Of a stretch of 12,107 bases of DNA, positions 5,474 to 12,107 are shown piece after piece (the stretch's first letter is position 1; every line of letters begins with the position of its first letter). The position numbers were made by a program, and so were the translations under genes. Below the pieces are notes generated by a model, which made no database searches, was not told the origin of the DNA, and worked only from the letters and a program-made list of their open reading frames with translations. The stretch is taken from NCBI GenBank assembly GCA_945910925.1, contig CAMDZX010000045.1, positions 1 through 12,107 of the forward strand, read 5' to 3'. Source of the stretch: an uncultured bacterium (lineage in GTDB: Bacteria > Cyanobacteriota > Vampirovibrionia > Gastranaerophilales > Gastranaerophilaceae).

Positions 5474-8305
5474 TCAATCAAAAAAGTCATAAAAATGATA
5501 AAACTGATACGGAACTAATAATGTCATACGTTCAAAGAAATTTACAAACTCATTTTCCAGTTTTAACAGATTTGCATTTTTGTTATCAGTACAACTGTAT
5601 TTTTCTGATGCAACAATAAACTTTTCTGCTGATTTTAAGCAAGATATAAAGTATATCGGTGTTTCAAGCATAAGGGCAAATTTTAAAGTCCCGAGCGGTA
5701 ACTCAATTTTTTGTCCGAGAAAACTTGCGCCATAAGTTTTATTTGTGCCTGAGGCTGCCAGTCTGTCACCTGCCATAAATACTATTTCACCATTATTCAA
5801 ACGCTCTTTTAATTCCATAACTGTTTCTATTCCGATATCTTCGATTGGAAAAACTGTTACATCTTTATTATCATTCAGGGAATTAATAAAATTATTAAAT
5901 ATTTCACAATGTGATTGCTGCATAAAAATACTGACTTTTCTGTGATTTTTATTTTGTACAAAAGCTCTCATAGCTTCAATATTTCCCACATGCGTAAAGA
6001 TAAAAAACAGTCCGCCCGTGTTTAAATCCTGCTCCAGTTCAGGATTGTTTATTTTGAACTTAAAATGAGCAGTATTCGCATAGATTTCCATTTTATCAAC
6101 TAATGATATTGCGTATGAATAAACCCGTTTGAAACAATTTTTAAACGAAGGTTTATATAAAGGATTTTTAGTGTAATTATAAAGCACTTCAAAATATTTA
6201 TTTGAACTTTTTCTAAGATTTTGTGAGGTAAAATATGTAAATAAACTAACCCACCATGCAATCCATTCAAGAGGTTTTCGCCCAAAATGTCCGTAAATAA
6301 AATAACTTAATTGTAAGCGTTTAACACCGGCTGAACGTTCTTTTACGTCATACCAGTTTTGTTTTGAGTCTTTATAACCGAAAATTGCGCATACGGAAAT
6401 ATATGAACATAATATTCCTACCCAGAGCAATACACCGAATGTGCTTATTAATTTAAAACTTGCAAAGCTTAACAGTATAAAAGAAAACATAGTGGATATA
6501 CAAGCCGCAAATATTGCAACATTAGTAATATCTCTGTTTTCTGAGGCTTTAAAAATTGAATAATCAACGGTAAACCCTATAATAAGAAATACCGTCAAAA
6601 TACTGAAAATGTTTATGCCATAACCGAGCAGTTGCCCGATAGAAATTGCCGTACAAACCCCAATAAGCGGAGGCAAAATTATATTAAACGCTTTTTTCCC
6701 GTACAAGACAAATAACAACAAAAACATGCCGGCAAAGAGCATAGGAATTAACGGTTCAATTTGCTTACGACAATTTTTAAGTAAGTCTGATATATCTTTT
6801 TGTACATTTATAATTTCTGCTTGCGGAATATTTTCCAAATTCAAATCGTATGCCATAATAATTTTTTGATTATTGTTTAATCGAAAAGCCGGAATACTGT
6901 ACTCAAAAATATCGTTATAATTGTTTATCAAATTCATTCTCTGTTCTTTAGTTATAAAATCAGGATAATCATTATTCTTATACAGATTATTAACAAGCGT
7001 TATATTTTCTTTTTGAACTGCAGTTGATGGCACAAATTTAGTTTCCGAAACATAATCAATATGGTTTTGTTTCAGATAATTACATACAAAATCTTCATTT
7101 TGCGTTATGACAAAACTAATTTCTCTATTTTTAGGGTTTGCGGATTGTTGATAAATACTTTCAGCCATTTTTAAAGACCTGTCCGGAGTGTACAGGTTTT
7201 TGATATTATCATCTGTTTTCAGATTTATTGCGCCTAACAATAAAATAACGGTAATGCAGATTACAAACCATTTTTTATTAATTTTGATATACGGAATATC
7301 ATTTCTTACATCAGGGTTAATTTTAAACAAAGGCGAAATACATATAACAAACAAATAAACCCCGATAAGTCCGGCAATTGTATATACGGAAATTTGTCTT
7401 AAAAGAGGGATATCAGGAATCATCAAAAAAGCAAAAGCCGTTATTGTTGTAAGCATTGATGATGTAAGATTTTTATAAAAAAGTTTATCCTTTACTTGTG
7501 CTGCATAATAGTGGAATGAATAATCCACACCTATCCCGATTAAGGTTGTTGCAAAGACAAATGTCAAAATATGGATTTGTGTAAATACCGATACAACCGC
7601 TATATATCCGCATCCGAACCCGAAAAGAATGCTTAAAATAACAGGAGCAAATACTCTGTAAGAGCCAAATATATACTTACACATAAATATTACAAACACT
7701 GTTGCAAGTATACAGAATATATTTATTTGTTTTGCGGATTTTTGTGCAGTTTTGTAAGAATGTACGGGAGCTCCGGCAAGGTATGTATCATATTTTTCTG
7801 CGGTTTTTATTACCTGCTTCGGATTTGTTGTTCTGATTTTTAAAGTTTGATAGTCAGGAATAGAAAAATTATTACTAAAATAATCCGTAACAAACAAATA
7901 AGGATCCTTATCTATTGCAACCAAAGGAATATTCAAAGGTTGATATAAAAGTCGCATGCTTTTTGCTTGAAGCTCGGAATAGTTTTGATTTTGTAATAAA
8001 TTCCTTGTATCATCAGTTAAAAAAGATTTTGGATGAGTTTTTATTATGTTTTGATATTCTGAAAAATCTTCGGAAACAACTTGTCCGAGATGTTTTTGAG
8101 TCAAATCGTTTAAAAATTTTTCCTTTGACTCATCTTTAAACATTACAATAATATCCGAGTTTATATGCCTGTTAACATCAAATAAAAGTTTATTTTCTTG
8201 TGTGACAACAGATTTTAGTATATCTGTTTCAACCGTTGGTTTATGAATAACAGCAAATATTAACCCTATAAAAAATACTGATAACAAAAATATGCAACGC
8301 TTCAT
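5474..8305 (-). CDS. MMPL/RND-type exporter fused to LpxL/HtrB-like lipid acyltransferase
   Basis: A 943-residue two-part protein. Residues 1 to about 645 form an MMPL-type transporter. There is one N-terminal membrane helix (5-21), a large periplasmic loop, a membrane bundle (about 194-327), a second half starting with a helix at 346-360, another loop, and a second bundle (about 516-642). The repeated helix-four motifs are GIGVDYSFHYY (257-267, D261) and GFTVDYSIF (577-585, D581), the proton-relay positions of this superfamily. Residues about 650-943 form an acyltransferase with an ERSAG/HFGR entry region, HVGNIE (H772-x4-E777, catalytic), a GDR at 846-848 and a PLGTLKFALMLETPIYF strand. In aryl polyene clusters the exporter is usually separate and this acyltransferase is usually joined to a glycosyltransferase, so the fusion is unusual. 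It could acylate a polyene-lipid and flip it outward. The start overlaps the LolA-like stop as ATGA and follows AAGGGCGG. Confidence 0.9.
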   Translation of the reverse strand: MKRCIFLLSVFFIGLIFAVIHKPTVETDILKSVVTQENKLLFDVNRHINSDIIVMFKDESKEKFLNDLTQKHLGQVVSEDFSEYQNIIKTHPKSFLTDDTRNLLQNQNYSELQAKSMRLLYQPLNIPLVAIDKDPYLFVTDYFSNNFSIPDYQTLKIRTTNPKQVIKTAEKYDTYLAGAPVHSYKTAQKSAKQINIFCILATVFVIFMCKYIFGSYRVFAPVILSILFGFGCGYIAVVSVFTQIHILTFVFATTLIGIGVDYSFHYYAAQVKDKLFYKNLTSSMLTTITAFAFLMIPDIPLLRQISVYTIAGLIGVYLFVICISPLFKINPDVRNDIPYIKINKKWFVICITVILLLGAINLKTDDNIKNLYTPDRSLKMAESIYQQSANPKNREISFVITQNEDFVCNYLKQNHIDYVSETKFVPSTAVQKENITLVNNLYKNNDYPDFITKEQRMNLINNYNDIFEYSIPAFRLNNNQKIIMAYDLNLENIPQAEIINVQKDISDLLKNCRKQIEPLIPMLFAGMFLLLFVLYGKKAFNIILPPLIGVCTAISIGQLLGYGINIFSILTVFLIIGFTVDYSIFKASENRDITNVAIFAACISTMFSFILLSFASFKLISTFGVLLWVGILCSYISVCAIFGYKDSKQNWYDVKERSAGVKRLQLSYFIYGHFGRKPLEWIAWWVSLFTYFTSQNLRKSSNKYFEVLYNYTKNPLYKPSFKNCFKRVYSYAISLVDKMEIYANTAHFKFKINNPELEQDLNTGGLFFIFTHVGNIEAMRAFVQNKNHRKVSIFMQQSHCEIFNNFINSLNDNKDVTVFPIEDIGIETVMELKERLNNGEIVFMAGDRLAASGTNKTYGASFLGQKIELPLGTLKFALMLETPIYFISCLKSAEKFIVASEKYSCTDNKNANLLKLENEFVNFFERMTLLVPYQFYHFYDFFD

Positions 8306-8829
8306 TTTCCGCCCTTAAAATTTATCTTTGTAACAACACCGTCAACGGATTTTATTTCAATCTGTTTAATTCTGATATTACCTGACAGGTAAATCGATTT
8401 TATATAACTTTTTATTTGAGAATTAACGGGAATTAAGCCAAGTTCCCATATTTTCCCTTTATCGGTTTCCGAAATTCTGTAATAGAATTTAAAATTTTTG
8501 TTTAAATAGTTATAGTTTTTGTTTATGACTGCCGAAATAATTTTGTTTATACGTTCGTTTCTGTTATAAGAAGTTGTCATAACAACAGGATATTTTGTAT
8601 AAAATATTACTCCTTTATCTTTATTGAACACAAAATCTCCGCCTGATTTCAAAACAACTTGAGAATTCGGCATGGTTTTTGTTTGGATAAATTTACATTG
8701 AATATTCTTAAACTCTGGCAAAGATTCCATAACATCTCTTGCGGTAGAAGGGCTGGAAAACACATCTGCCGCAAAAACCCGTGCAGTCGATAATAAAAAT
8801 ATCAGTAATAATTTACAAAGAATTTTCAT
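8302..8829 (-). CDS. LolA-like periplasmic lipid/lipoprotein carrier protein
   Basis: A 175-residue secreted protein. The signal peptide is about 20 residues (MKILCKLLLIFLLSTARVFA) with a V-F-A cleavage site and no lipobox. The mature part has the LolA-like half-barrel pattern: a helix with VMESLPEFKNIQCKFIQTK, then SGGDFVFNKDKGVIFYTKYP, corresponding to the family's F-x-Q-x-K ... G-x-F-x-F ... G-V-x-W stretch, and further beta strands to the end. Canonical LolA carries lipoproteins to the outer membrane. The divergent versions in aryl polyene and flexirubin clusters are thought to carry the lipid product across the periplasm, and I infer that role here. It overlaps the thioesterase gene by 17 bases and the exporter gene by 4, so translational coupling is likely. 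A weak AAAGGAA lies about 13 bases before the ATG. Confidence 0.82.
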   Translation of the reverse strand: MKILCKLLLIFLLSTARVFAADVFSSPSTARDVMESLPEFKNIQCKFIQTKTMPNSQVVLKSGGDFVFNKDKGVIFYTKYPVVMTTSYNRNERINKIISAVINKNYNYLNKNFKFYYRISETDKGKIWELGLIPVNSQIKSYIKSIYLSGNIRIKQIEIKSVDGVVTKINFKGGK

Positions 8830-9229
8830 ACTGTTTAATTTTTTCCTTTAATTTAATCGGTTCATCATACACGCTTTTCATTGACTCTCTATCAACACAT
8901 ATTTGCATTGATTTTGCCTTAAAGACTTTTTCATCGGTATTAGCGTTGTATATTGTGTATTTAATATTCAATGCCGGCTCCGTATCTTTAAGCTCTGTTT
9001 CTATTCTTAGTTTATCACCAAATTTTGAAGGTTTTATAAACTTAAACTCCATTTTTGCAATAGGATACATGACTCCGTCATTATACATATCCATATACGT
9101 ATATCCTATTTTTGTCAGCATATCGCATCTTGCCTGCTCAAGATATTTTATATAGTTTCCATGCCATACAATACCCATAGAATCAACGTCATAAAACGGT
9201 ACTTCCATATAATAAACGGTTTTAATCAT
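8813..9229 (-). CDS. 4HBT/YbgC-family hotdog acyl thioesterase
   Basis: A 138-residue single hotdog-fold protein. The N-terminal signature YDVDSMGIVWHGNYIKYLEQAR matches the 4-hydroxybenzoyl-CoA thioesterase/YbgC pattern. The second Asp of DVD (D16 with this start) aligns with the catalytic Asp of the Pseudomonas enzyme, and H23 and E31 are also kept. Such enzymes hydrolyse acyl-CoA or acyl-ACP thioesters, and aryl polyene clusters carry one at this position. I infer editing or release of chains on the ACPs. A GTG at 9235 is in frame, but it directly abuts an AGGAG sequence. The ATG at 9229 sits five bases after that AGGAG and is the better start. The gene overlaps the ligase-dehydratase stop by 8 bases and the LolA-like gene by 17. 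Confidence 0.9.
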   Translation of the reverse strand: MIKTVYYMEVPFYDVDSMGIVWHGNYIKYLEQARCDMLTKIGYTYMDMYNDGVMYPIAKMEFKFIKPSKFGDKLRIETELKDTEPALNIKYTIYNANTDEKVFKAKSMQICVDRESMKSVYDEPIKLKEKIKQYENSL

Positions 9230-10754
9230 TTTCACTCCTAAAAATATTTTCCTTTGGAAACTGTCCTGTTGAATATATTGTATCTTCGTAAAAATATTTA
9301 TACAAAATTGAATTATTTGTTTCCTGTAATGCTAAAATCACATTCTCGTCAGGTTTCATTATATTTGAAAACTTAATTTTCTTTAATTGTCCCGAGTCGA
9401 TATTCAACCCAAAAACCCGGTTAATGAAAAAACTTGCATAATACAACTGTACAACTCCCGGAACAATCGGATAATCAGGGAAATGACCTTTAAAAAAGTT
9501 GCTGTCACGATGAAATATAAGCTTTATACCTTCTGAATTTCTTTCTACGACAAGCGGCAAAGAGAGTTTATTTTCAAATAGATTTTTTATGTAATCCGTA
9601 TCAATCTTACCCATTTTATTTTTAGGTATTGAATCCAAAAACTTCCATTTTTGAGGAATAATATCCGTTTTAGGCTTCAAATCCTTTTTTAATCCCTTTG
9701 TAAATCCTAATTTCCCTTTTTTTATAAATTCATTTATCCCCGTATTATTCAAAACTGCAACACAAGCAAGTTTTTCTCCAATTTGCAGCGTGAAGGACTC
9801 TTTAATAAATTCAGAGTCATTTATAATTTTTTCCGTTTCCGATAATGACACTCTTTTTTCCTGAATTTTTACCACTCTGTCCTTCCTCGACAAAACTTTT
9901 ATCCCGCTTTCGGTCACTTCTATTATATCATCCAATTCTCGTTCTTGTTCATATATAAAAGGGGATTGTATCTTGTTTTCGTTAATAACTACATTATCAA
10001 ACAGAATAAAATTGCTGTTTGATGTTTCTTTGTGTCCAATAATTCCTGTTTCCGTACTGCCATAAATTTCAATAACTTTAGTTAGGTTTTCAAAATATTC
10101 GAAATCATTAAATTTTGCACCGGCAGAAATTATCAAACTCGGAATTTCGCAAGGTAAAATATCATATTTTGCTATTTTTGAGAGAAAAGACGGTGTAGAT
10201 ATCAAAACGGAATTTTTGTTTTTGATACTTTCAGGAAACAAAATTCTTGACGTATTTATAGGTTTTTCTAAAACAAACGGAAGCATAAAACAAAATGTAA
10301 ATCCAAACAAGTGAGCAAGTGATGATGTTGTAACAAACTGCGAAGTATTAGAAAAATCAAATGTTTTGGCAATGGTTTCGGCTTCATCCGTCAGGTTTTT
10401 AATACTTTTTTTTACCACCTTAGGAACAGCCGTAGAACCTGAGGTTAAAAACTCTATTACATAGTTTTCATCAATATTTTCTTCTGTCGACTCCTCACAA
10501 TCATATACATCATCAATAAAAACACCTTCCGCATATTTCAATTTTGTTTTATCGGGGATTAATTGTACGGGAATATTCAAATAAATGCAGGCAAACAGAT
10601 TAACAAGAAACGTGTATGTATCATCTCCTGCAATAACTATTTTTGTTATATTCCGAGATTTTATGTAACCGGCATGTGCTTTTACCGTTTTGTTGAAATC
10701 CTCAAATAAAACGGGTCTGTCTTTATGTATCAGAAAAACCGAACTATTTTCCAT
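9222..10754 (-). CDS. AMP-dependent acyl ligase fused to FabA/FabZ-like hotdog dehydratase
   Basis: A 510-residue bifunctional protein. Residues 1 to about 390 form an adenylating ligase with P-loop FLTSGSTAVPKVVKK (102-116), EIYGSTETG (229-237), DRVVKIQEKRVSL (292-304) and a C-terminal IPKNKMGKID (377-386) containing the lysines K380 and K383. The domain is short: typical enzymes are 500 residues or more, but those of aryl polyene clusters are compact. Residues about 400-510 form a hotdog domain with GHFPDYPIVPGVVQ (423-436). H424 is the likely catalytic His, as in 3-hydroxyacyl-ACP dehydratases. Inferred role: load a carboxylic acid starter onto an ACP and remove water during chain building to leave trans double bonds. 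Start ATG at 10754 follows AAGGGAAA. It overlaps the COG4648-like gene by 11 bases and the thioesterase gene by 8. Substrate is unknown. Confidence 0.88.
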   Translation of the reverse strand: MENSSVFLIHKDRPVLFEDFNKTVKAHAGYIKSRNITKIVIAGDDTYTFLVNLFACIYLNIPVQLIPDKTKLKYAEGVFIDDVYDCEESTEENIDENYVIEFLTSGSTAVPKVVKKSIKNLTDEAETIAKTFDFSNTSQFVTTSSLAHLFGFTFCFMLPFVLEKPINTSRILFPESIKNKNSVLISTPSFLSKIAKYDILPCEIPSLIISAGAKFNDFEYFENLTKVIEIYGSTETGIIGHKETSNSNFILFDNVVINENKIQSPFIYEQERELDDIIEVTESGIKVLSRKDRVVKIQEKRVSLSETEKIINDSEFIKESFTLQIGEKLACVAVLNNTGINEFIKKGKLGFTKGLKKDLKPKTDIIPQKWKFLDSIPKNKMGKIDTDYIKNLFENKLSLPLVVERNSEGIKLIFHRDSNFFKGHFPDYPIVPGVVQLYYASFFINRVFGLNIDSGQLKKIKFSNIMKPDENVILALQETNNSILYKYFYEDTIYSTGQFPKENIFRSEND

Positions 10755-11154
10755 TACTAAATTTTCCCTTATACCAAATTCTTACAGGGTATTCTATCAA
10801 AAACACGGCTCCAATGATAAAATATGAGATACATCCGTTATACAATGCCCAAAAAGTATTGTTCATATAAAGTGTTATAACTGAAAGCGTGAAATTTATT
10901 CCCGTTATGATAGTCCAAATATAATTCAGGTTTCGGGTATAAATTATAATTTTTGGATGGAGTTTCCCGTCAATGGTTTCCGCAATTTTTTGTATAATAG
11001 GTTTACCTTTGAAACAAGAATAAAAAAATACCGCAAAAAACACAAAATTTACGATTATAGGATAGAATTTCAACGTTGTTATTTTTGTATAATAAAACAA
11101 CAAAATGACAACAAGAGTAACAGTTATCGGTAATAAAGCTTTCAGTTTTGACAT
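10744..11154 (-). CDS. COG4648-like small integral membrane protein
   Basis: A 136-residue membrane protein with four likely transmembrane helices at about 8-23, 29-46, 77-97 and 104-124. A short cytoplasmic or polar loop, KPIIQKIAETIDGKLHPK (about 51-68), separates helices two and three. The conserved-looking features are YTRNLNYIWTIITGINF and the C-terminal EYPVRIWYKGKF. These fit the COG4648 family, found almost always between the ACP genes and the AMP-ligase gene in aryl polyene-type clusters. Its biochemical role is unknown; anchoring the synthesis complex at the inner membrane is a guess. One base separates its ATG from the preceding ACP stop, and its own end overlaps the ligase gene by 11 bases. 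The family assignment rests on size, topology and position more than on catalytic residues. Confidence 0.75.
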   Translation of the reverse strand: MSKLKALLPITVTLVVILLFYYTKITTLKFYPIIVNFVFFAVFFYSCFKGKPIIQKIAETIDGKLHPKIIIYTRNLNYIWTIITGINFTLSVITLYMNNTFWALYNGCISYFIIGAVFLIEYPVRIWYKGKFSNGK

Positions 11155-11155
11155 A

Positions 11156-11410
11156 TTATTCTTGTAACAATTTTTCTACGGCATTTACAACGTCACCTAT
11201 GGTTCTTATTTGTTTGAACTCCGCAGGAGAAACTTTTTTTCCTGTATGTTGTTGTAAACGGACTGCCAAATCAACCGCATCCACACTATCTAAATCCAAA
11301 TCATCAAACAAATCCGCATCCATCAAAATATTTTCAGGAACAACTTCAAAGTCATCAACAAGAATTCCTTTTATGATTTCAAATATATCTTCGGATGTTA
11401 AATCAGCCAT
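11156..11410 (-). CDS. Acyl carrier protein (second of a tandem pair)
   Basis: An 84-residue acidic four-helix acyl carrier protein. The phosphopantetheine site is in DLDLDSVDAVDLAVRLQQ, with Ser42 as the attachment residue. The 'LDLDSVDAVDLAVRLQQHTGKK' type of helix two is characteristic of one of the two dedicated ACPs in aryl polyene clusters. It differs from the fatty-acid synthase ACP sequence GADSLDTVELVM. It would carry the growing polyene or its starter. AGGT about ten bases before the ATG gives a good start. Its start overlaps the first ACP by 8 bases. Needs a phosphopantetheinyl transferase encoded elsewhere. Confidence 0.93.
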   Translation of the reverse strand: MADLTSEDIFEIIKGILVDDFEVVPENILMDADLFDDLDLDSVDAVDLAVRLQQHTGKKVSPAEFKQIRTIGDVVNAVEKLLQE

Positions 11411-11660
11411 TAATTTTTGACCTCACATATTCTGCTATTGTACTTACCGAATAAAAATTTTTGGAATTATCTTCTTTGTCCGAGTCAATTTTTAGATTAT
11501 ATTTTTTCTGTAATGCCATACCTATTTCAAGTGCATCAATAGAATCCAACCCCAAACCGTCGTTGAACAAAGGTTCATCGTCTTTTATATCATCCGCAGT
11601 TATGTCCTCTAAGTCCAAAGACTTTATAATCAAATCTTTTATTTCATTTTTTAATTCCAT
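11403..11660 (-). CDS. Acyl carrier protein (first of a tandem pair)
   Basis: An 85-residue acidic acyl carrier protein with the attachment motif GLGLDSIDALEIGMALQKKY; Ser40 is the modified residue. The phrase 'NDGLGLDSIDALEIG' is typical of the other dedicated ACP in aryl polyene clusters, so the two adjacent ACPs are different subtypes, not a recent duplication. They share the helical plan but little sequence beyond the DS(I/V)DA core. Expected partner enzymes are ketosynthases outside this window. No clear ribosome site precedes the ATG. It lies 27 bases after the acyltransferase stop, so it may be translated weakly or by reinitiation. Confidence 0.93.
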   Translation of the reverse strand: MELKNEIKDLIIKSLDLEDITADDIKDDEPLFNDGLGLDSIDALEIGMALQKKYNLKIDSDKEDNSKNFYSVSTIAEYVRSKING

Positions 11661-11687
11661 AATGATTTTATACTACAAAAAAATGTA

Positions 11688-12107
11688 TTATTCAACGTGA
11701 TTGTATAGTGCATCAGAAATAGCGTTTGTTATATTTTTGCGAGATGTAACCTCATCATCAGTCAAATAATCGGAGATATTAATTTCCTGACCGACTTCAA
11801 TAAAATAATTAACGTTTTTTTCTCCCGCATCTAAAACAGATTGTCCTATTTGCAGAAAATCAAAATTTGTATACATAACAACAGGCACAATGTTTTTATT
11901 TGCATTTATTGCTGTGAGTGCAGTACCTTTTCTGATTTTTGGAAATTCATCTTTCCTGTGACGTATGCCGGATGGAAAAATTACCATATTAAAACCTTCA
12001 TCAAGGTATTTTTTTGTACAAATTTTCATATCTTCAAGCTCTAATCCGCTTGGGATAAACATATCACAAATGATATTTTTCATAAAAAAACTGTTCATAA
12101 GTTCTTT
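11688..12107 (-). CDS. PlsC-like lysophospholipid acyltransferase, 3' part (runs off right edge)
   Basis: The visible 139 residues are the C-terminal half of an acyltransferase; the frame is open through the right edge and an in-frame ATG at 12098 is internal. The layout 'KELMNSFFMKN...FIPSG...EGFNMVIFPSGIRHR...RKGTALTA...NIVPVVM' (parts joined by dots) matches family blocks II to IV of 1-acylglycerol-3-phosphate acyltransferases. The catalytic H-x4-D block would lie just beyond the edge. The usual block III FPEGTR reads FPSGIR at 11961-11978, so a Glu thought to help bind the acceptor is Ser. Similar genes precede the ACP pair in aryl polyene clusters. Inferred role: joining a carrier-bound acyl or polyene chain to a glycerolipid-like acceptor. 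The acceptor may differ given the altered block III. Confidence 0.85.
   Translation of the reverse strand, partial: KELMNSFFMKNIICDMFIPSGLELEDMKICTKKYLDEGFNMVIFPSGIRHRKDEFPKIRKGTALTAINANKNIVPVVMYTNFDFLQIGQSVLDAGEKNVNYFIEVGQEINISDYLTDDEVTSRKNITNAISDALYNHVE

Larger units (their letters stand above)
5474..12107 (-). other. Aryl-polyene/flexirubin-like lipid biosynthesis and export operon (partial)
   Basis: Eight genes lie on one strand, most overlapping by 4 to 17 bases: PlsC-like acyltransferase, ACP, ACP, COG4648 membrane protein, AMP-ligase with hotdog dehydratase, 4HBT thioesterase, LolA-like carrier, and MMPL exporter with LpxL-type acyltransferase. From established knowledge, this combination and order are hallmarks of aryl polyene and related flexirubin or dialkylresorcinol clusters in Proteobacteria and Bacteroidetes. 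The ketosynthase, ketoreductase and aromatic-starter genes are not present here. The promoter must lie beyond 12107. No strong promoter was seen between the genes. Confidence 0.8.

Noticed and set aside
11148..11700. Ser-rich plus-strand open frames opposite the ACP genes
   Set aside because: The Ser-rich composition is the complement of Asp/Glu/Leu-rich ACP codons, so these are shadows of the ACPs.
1..12107. CRISPR arrays, insertion sequences, tRNA or rRNA genes
   Set aside because: No regularly spaced direct repeats with unique spacers, transposase motifs, terminal inverted repeats or RNA-gene folds were seen by eye.

Overview
The window looks like a chromosomal segment of an AT-rich, Gram-negative-type bacterium, most likely an uncultured non-photosynthetic cyanobacterial relative of the Gastranaerophilales/Vampirovibrionia (Melainabacteria) type. 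This placement rests on the truncated left-end protein, whose N-terminus (MGMSASQARLLALTARQSN) I recall from many proteins of that lineage, on an outer-membrane efflux gene, and on low GC. It is an inference, not a search result.

Layout, left to right. (1) 1-958, minus strand: 5' part of an unknown secreted or surface-type protein with a 27-residue tandem repeat. (2) 959-1214: divergent intergenic region with several TTGTTTACA-like repeats. (3) 1215-2123, plus strand: an orphan DNA methyltransferase of the HPPY type. (4) 2120-3834, minus strand: housekeeping genes, phosphoglycerate kinase (pgk) with a clear terminator, followed by a nucleoside diphosphate kinase (ndk) that seems to lack the Kpn loop. 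(5) 3953-5239, minus strand: a TolC-family outer-membrane channel. (6) 5474-12107, minus strand: eight tightly packed, mostly overlapping genes that run off the right edge.

Region 6 is the main result. In transcription order it encodes a PlsC-like acyltransferase (partial), two acyl carrier proteins, a COG4648-type small membrane protein, an AMP-ligase fused to a FabA/FabZ-like hotdog dehydratase, a 4HBT/YbgC-type thioesterase, a LolA-like periplasmic lipid carrier, and an MMPL/RND exporter fused to an LpxL/HtrB-type lipid acyltransferase. This set and order match the accessory and export half of aryl polyene (APE), flexirubin and dialkylresorcinol gene clusters. The ketosynthases, ketoreductase and aromatic-starter enzyme expected of such a cluster are not in the window and would have to lie beyond its right edge or elsewhere.

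Proposed working model (inference): an acid is activated by the ligase and extended on the ACPs by ketosynthases outside the window. The chain is kept unsaturated by the dehydratase and edited by the thioesterase, joined to a lipid by the acyltransferases, and moved outward by MMPL, the LolA-like carrier and possibly the neighbouring TolC. A polyene-like lipid pathway in this lineage, with an MMPL-acyltransferase fusion, is the part most likely to be undescribed.
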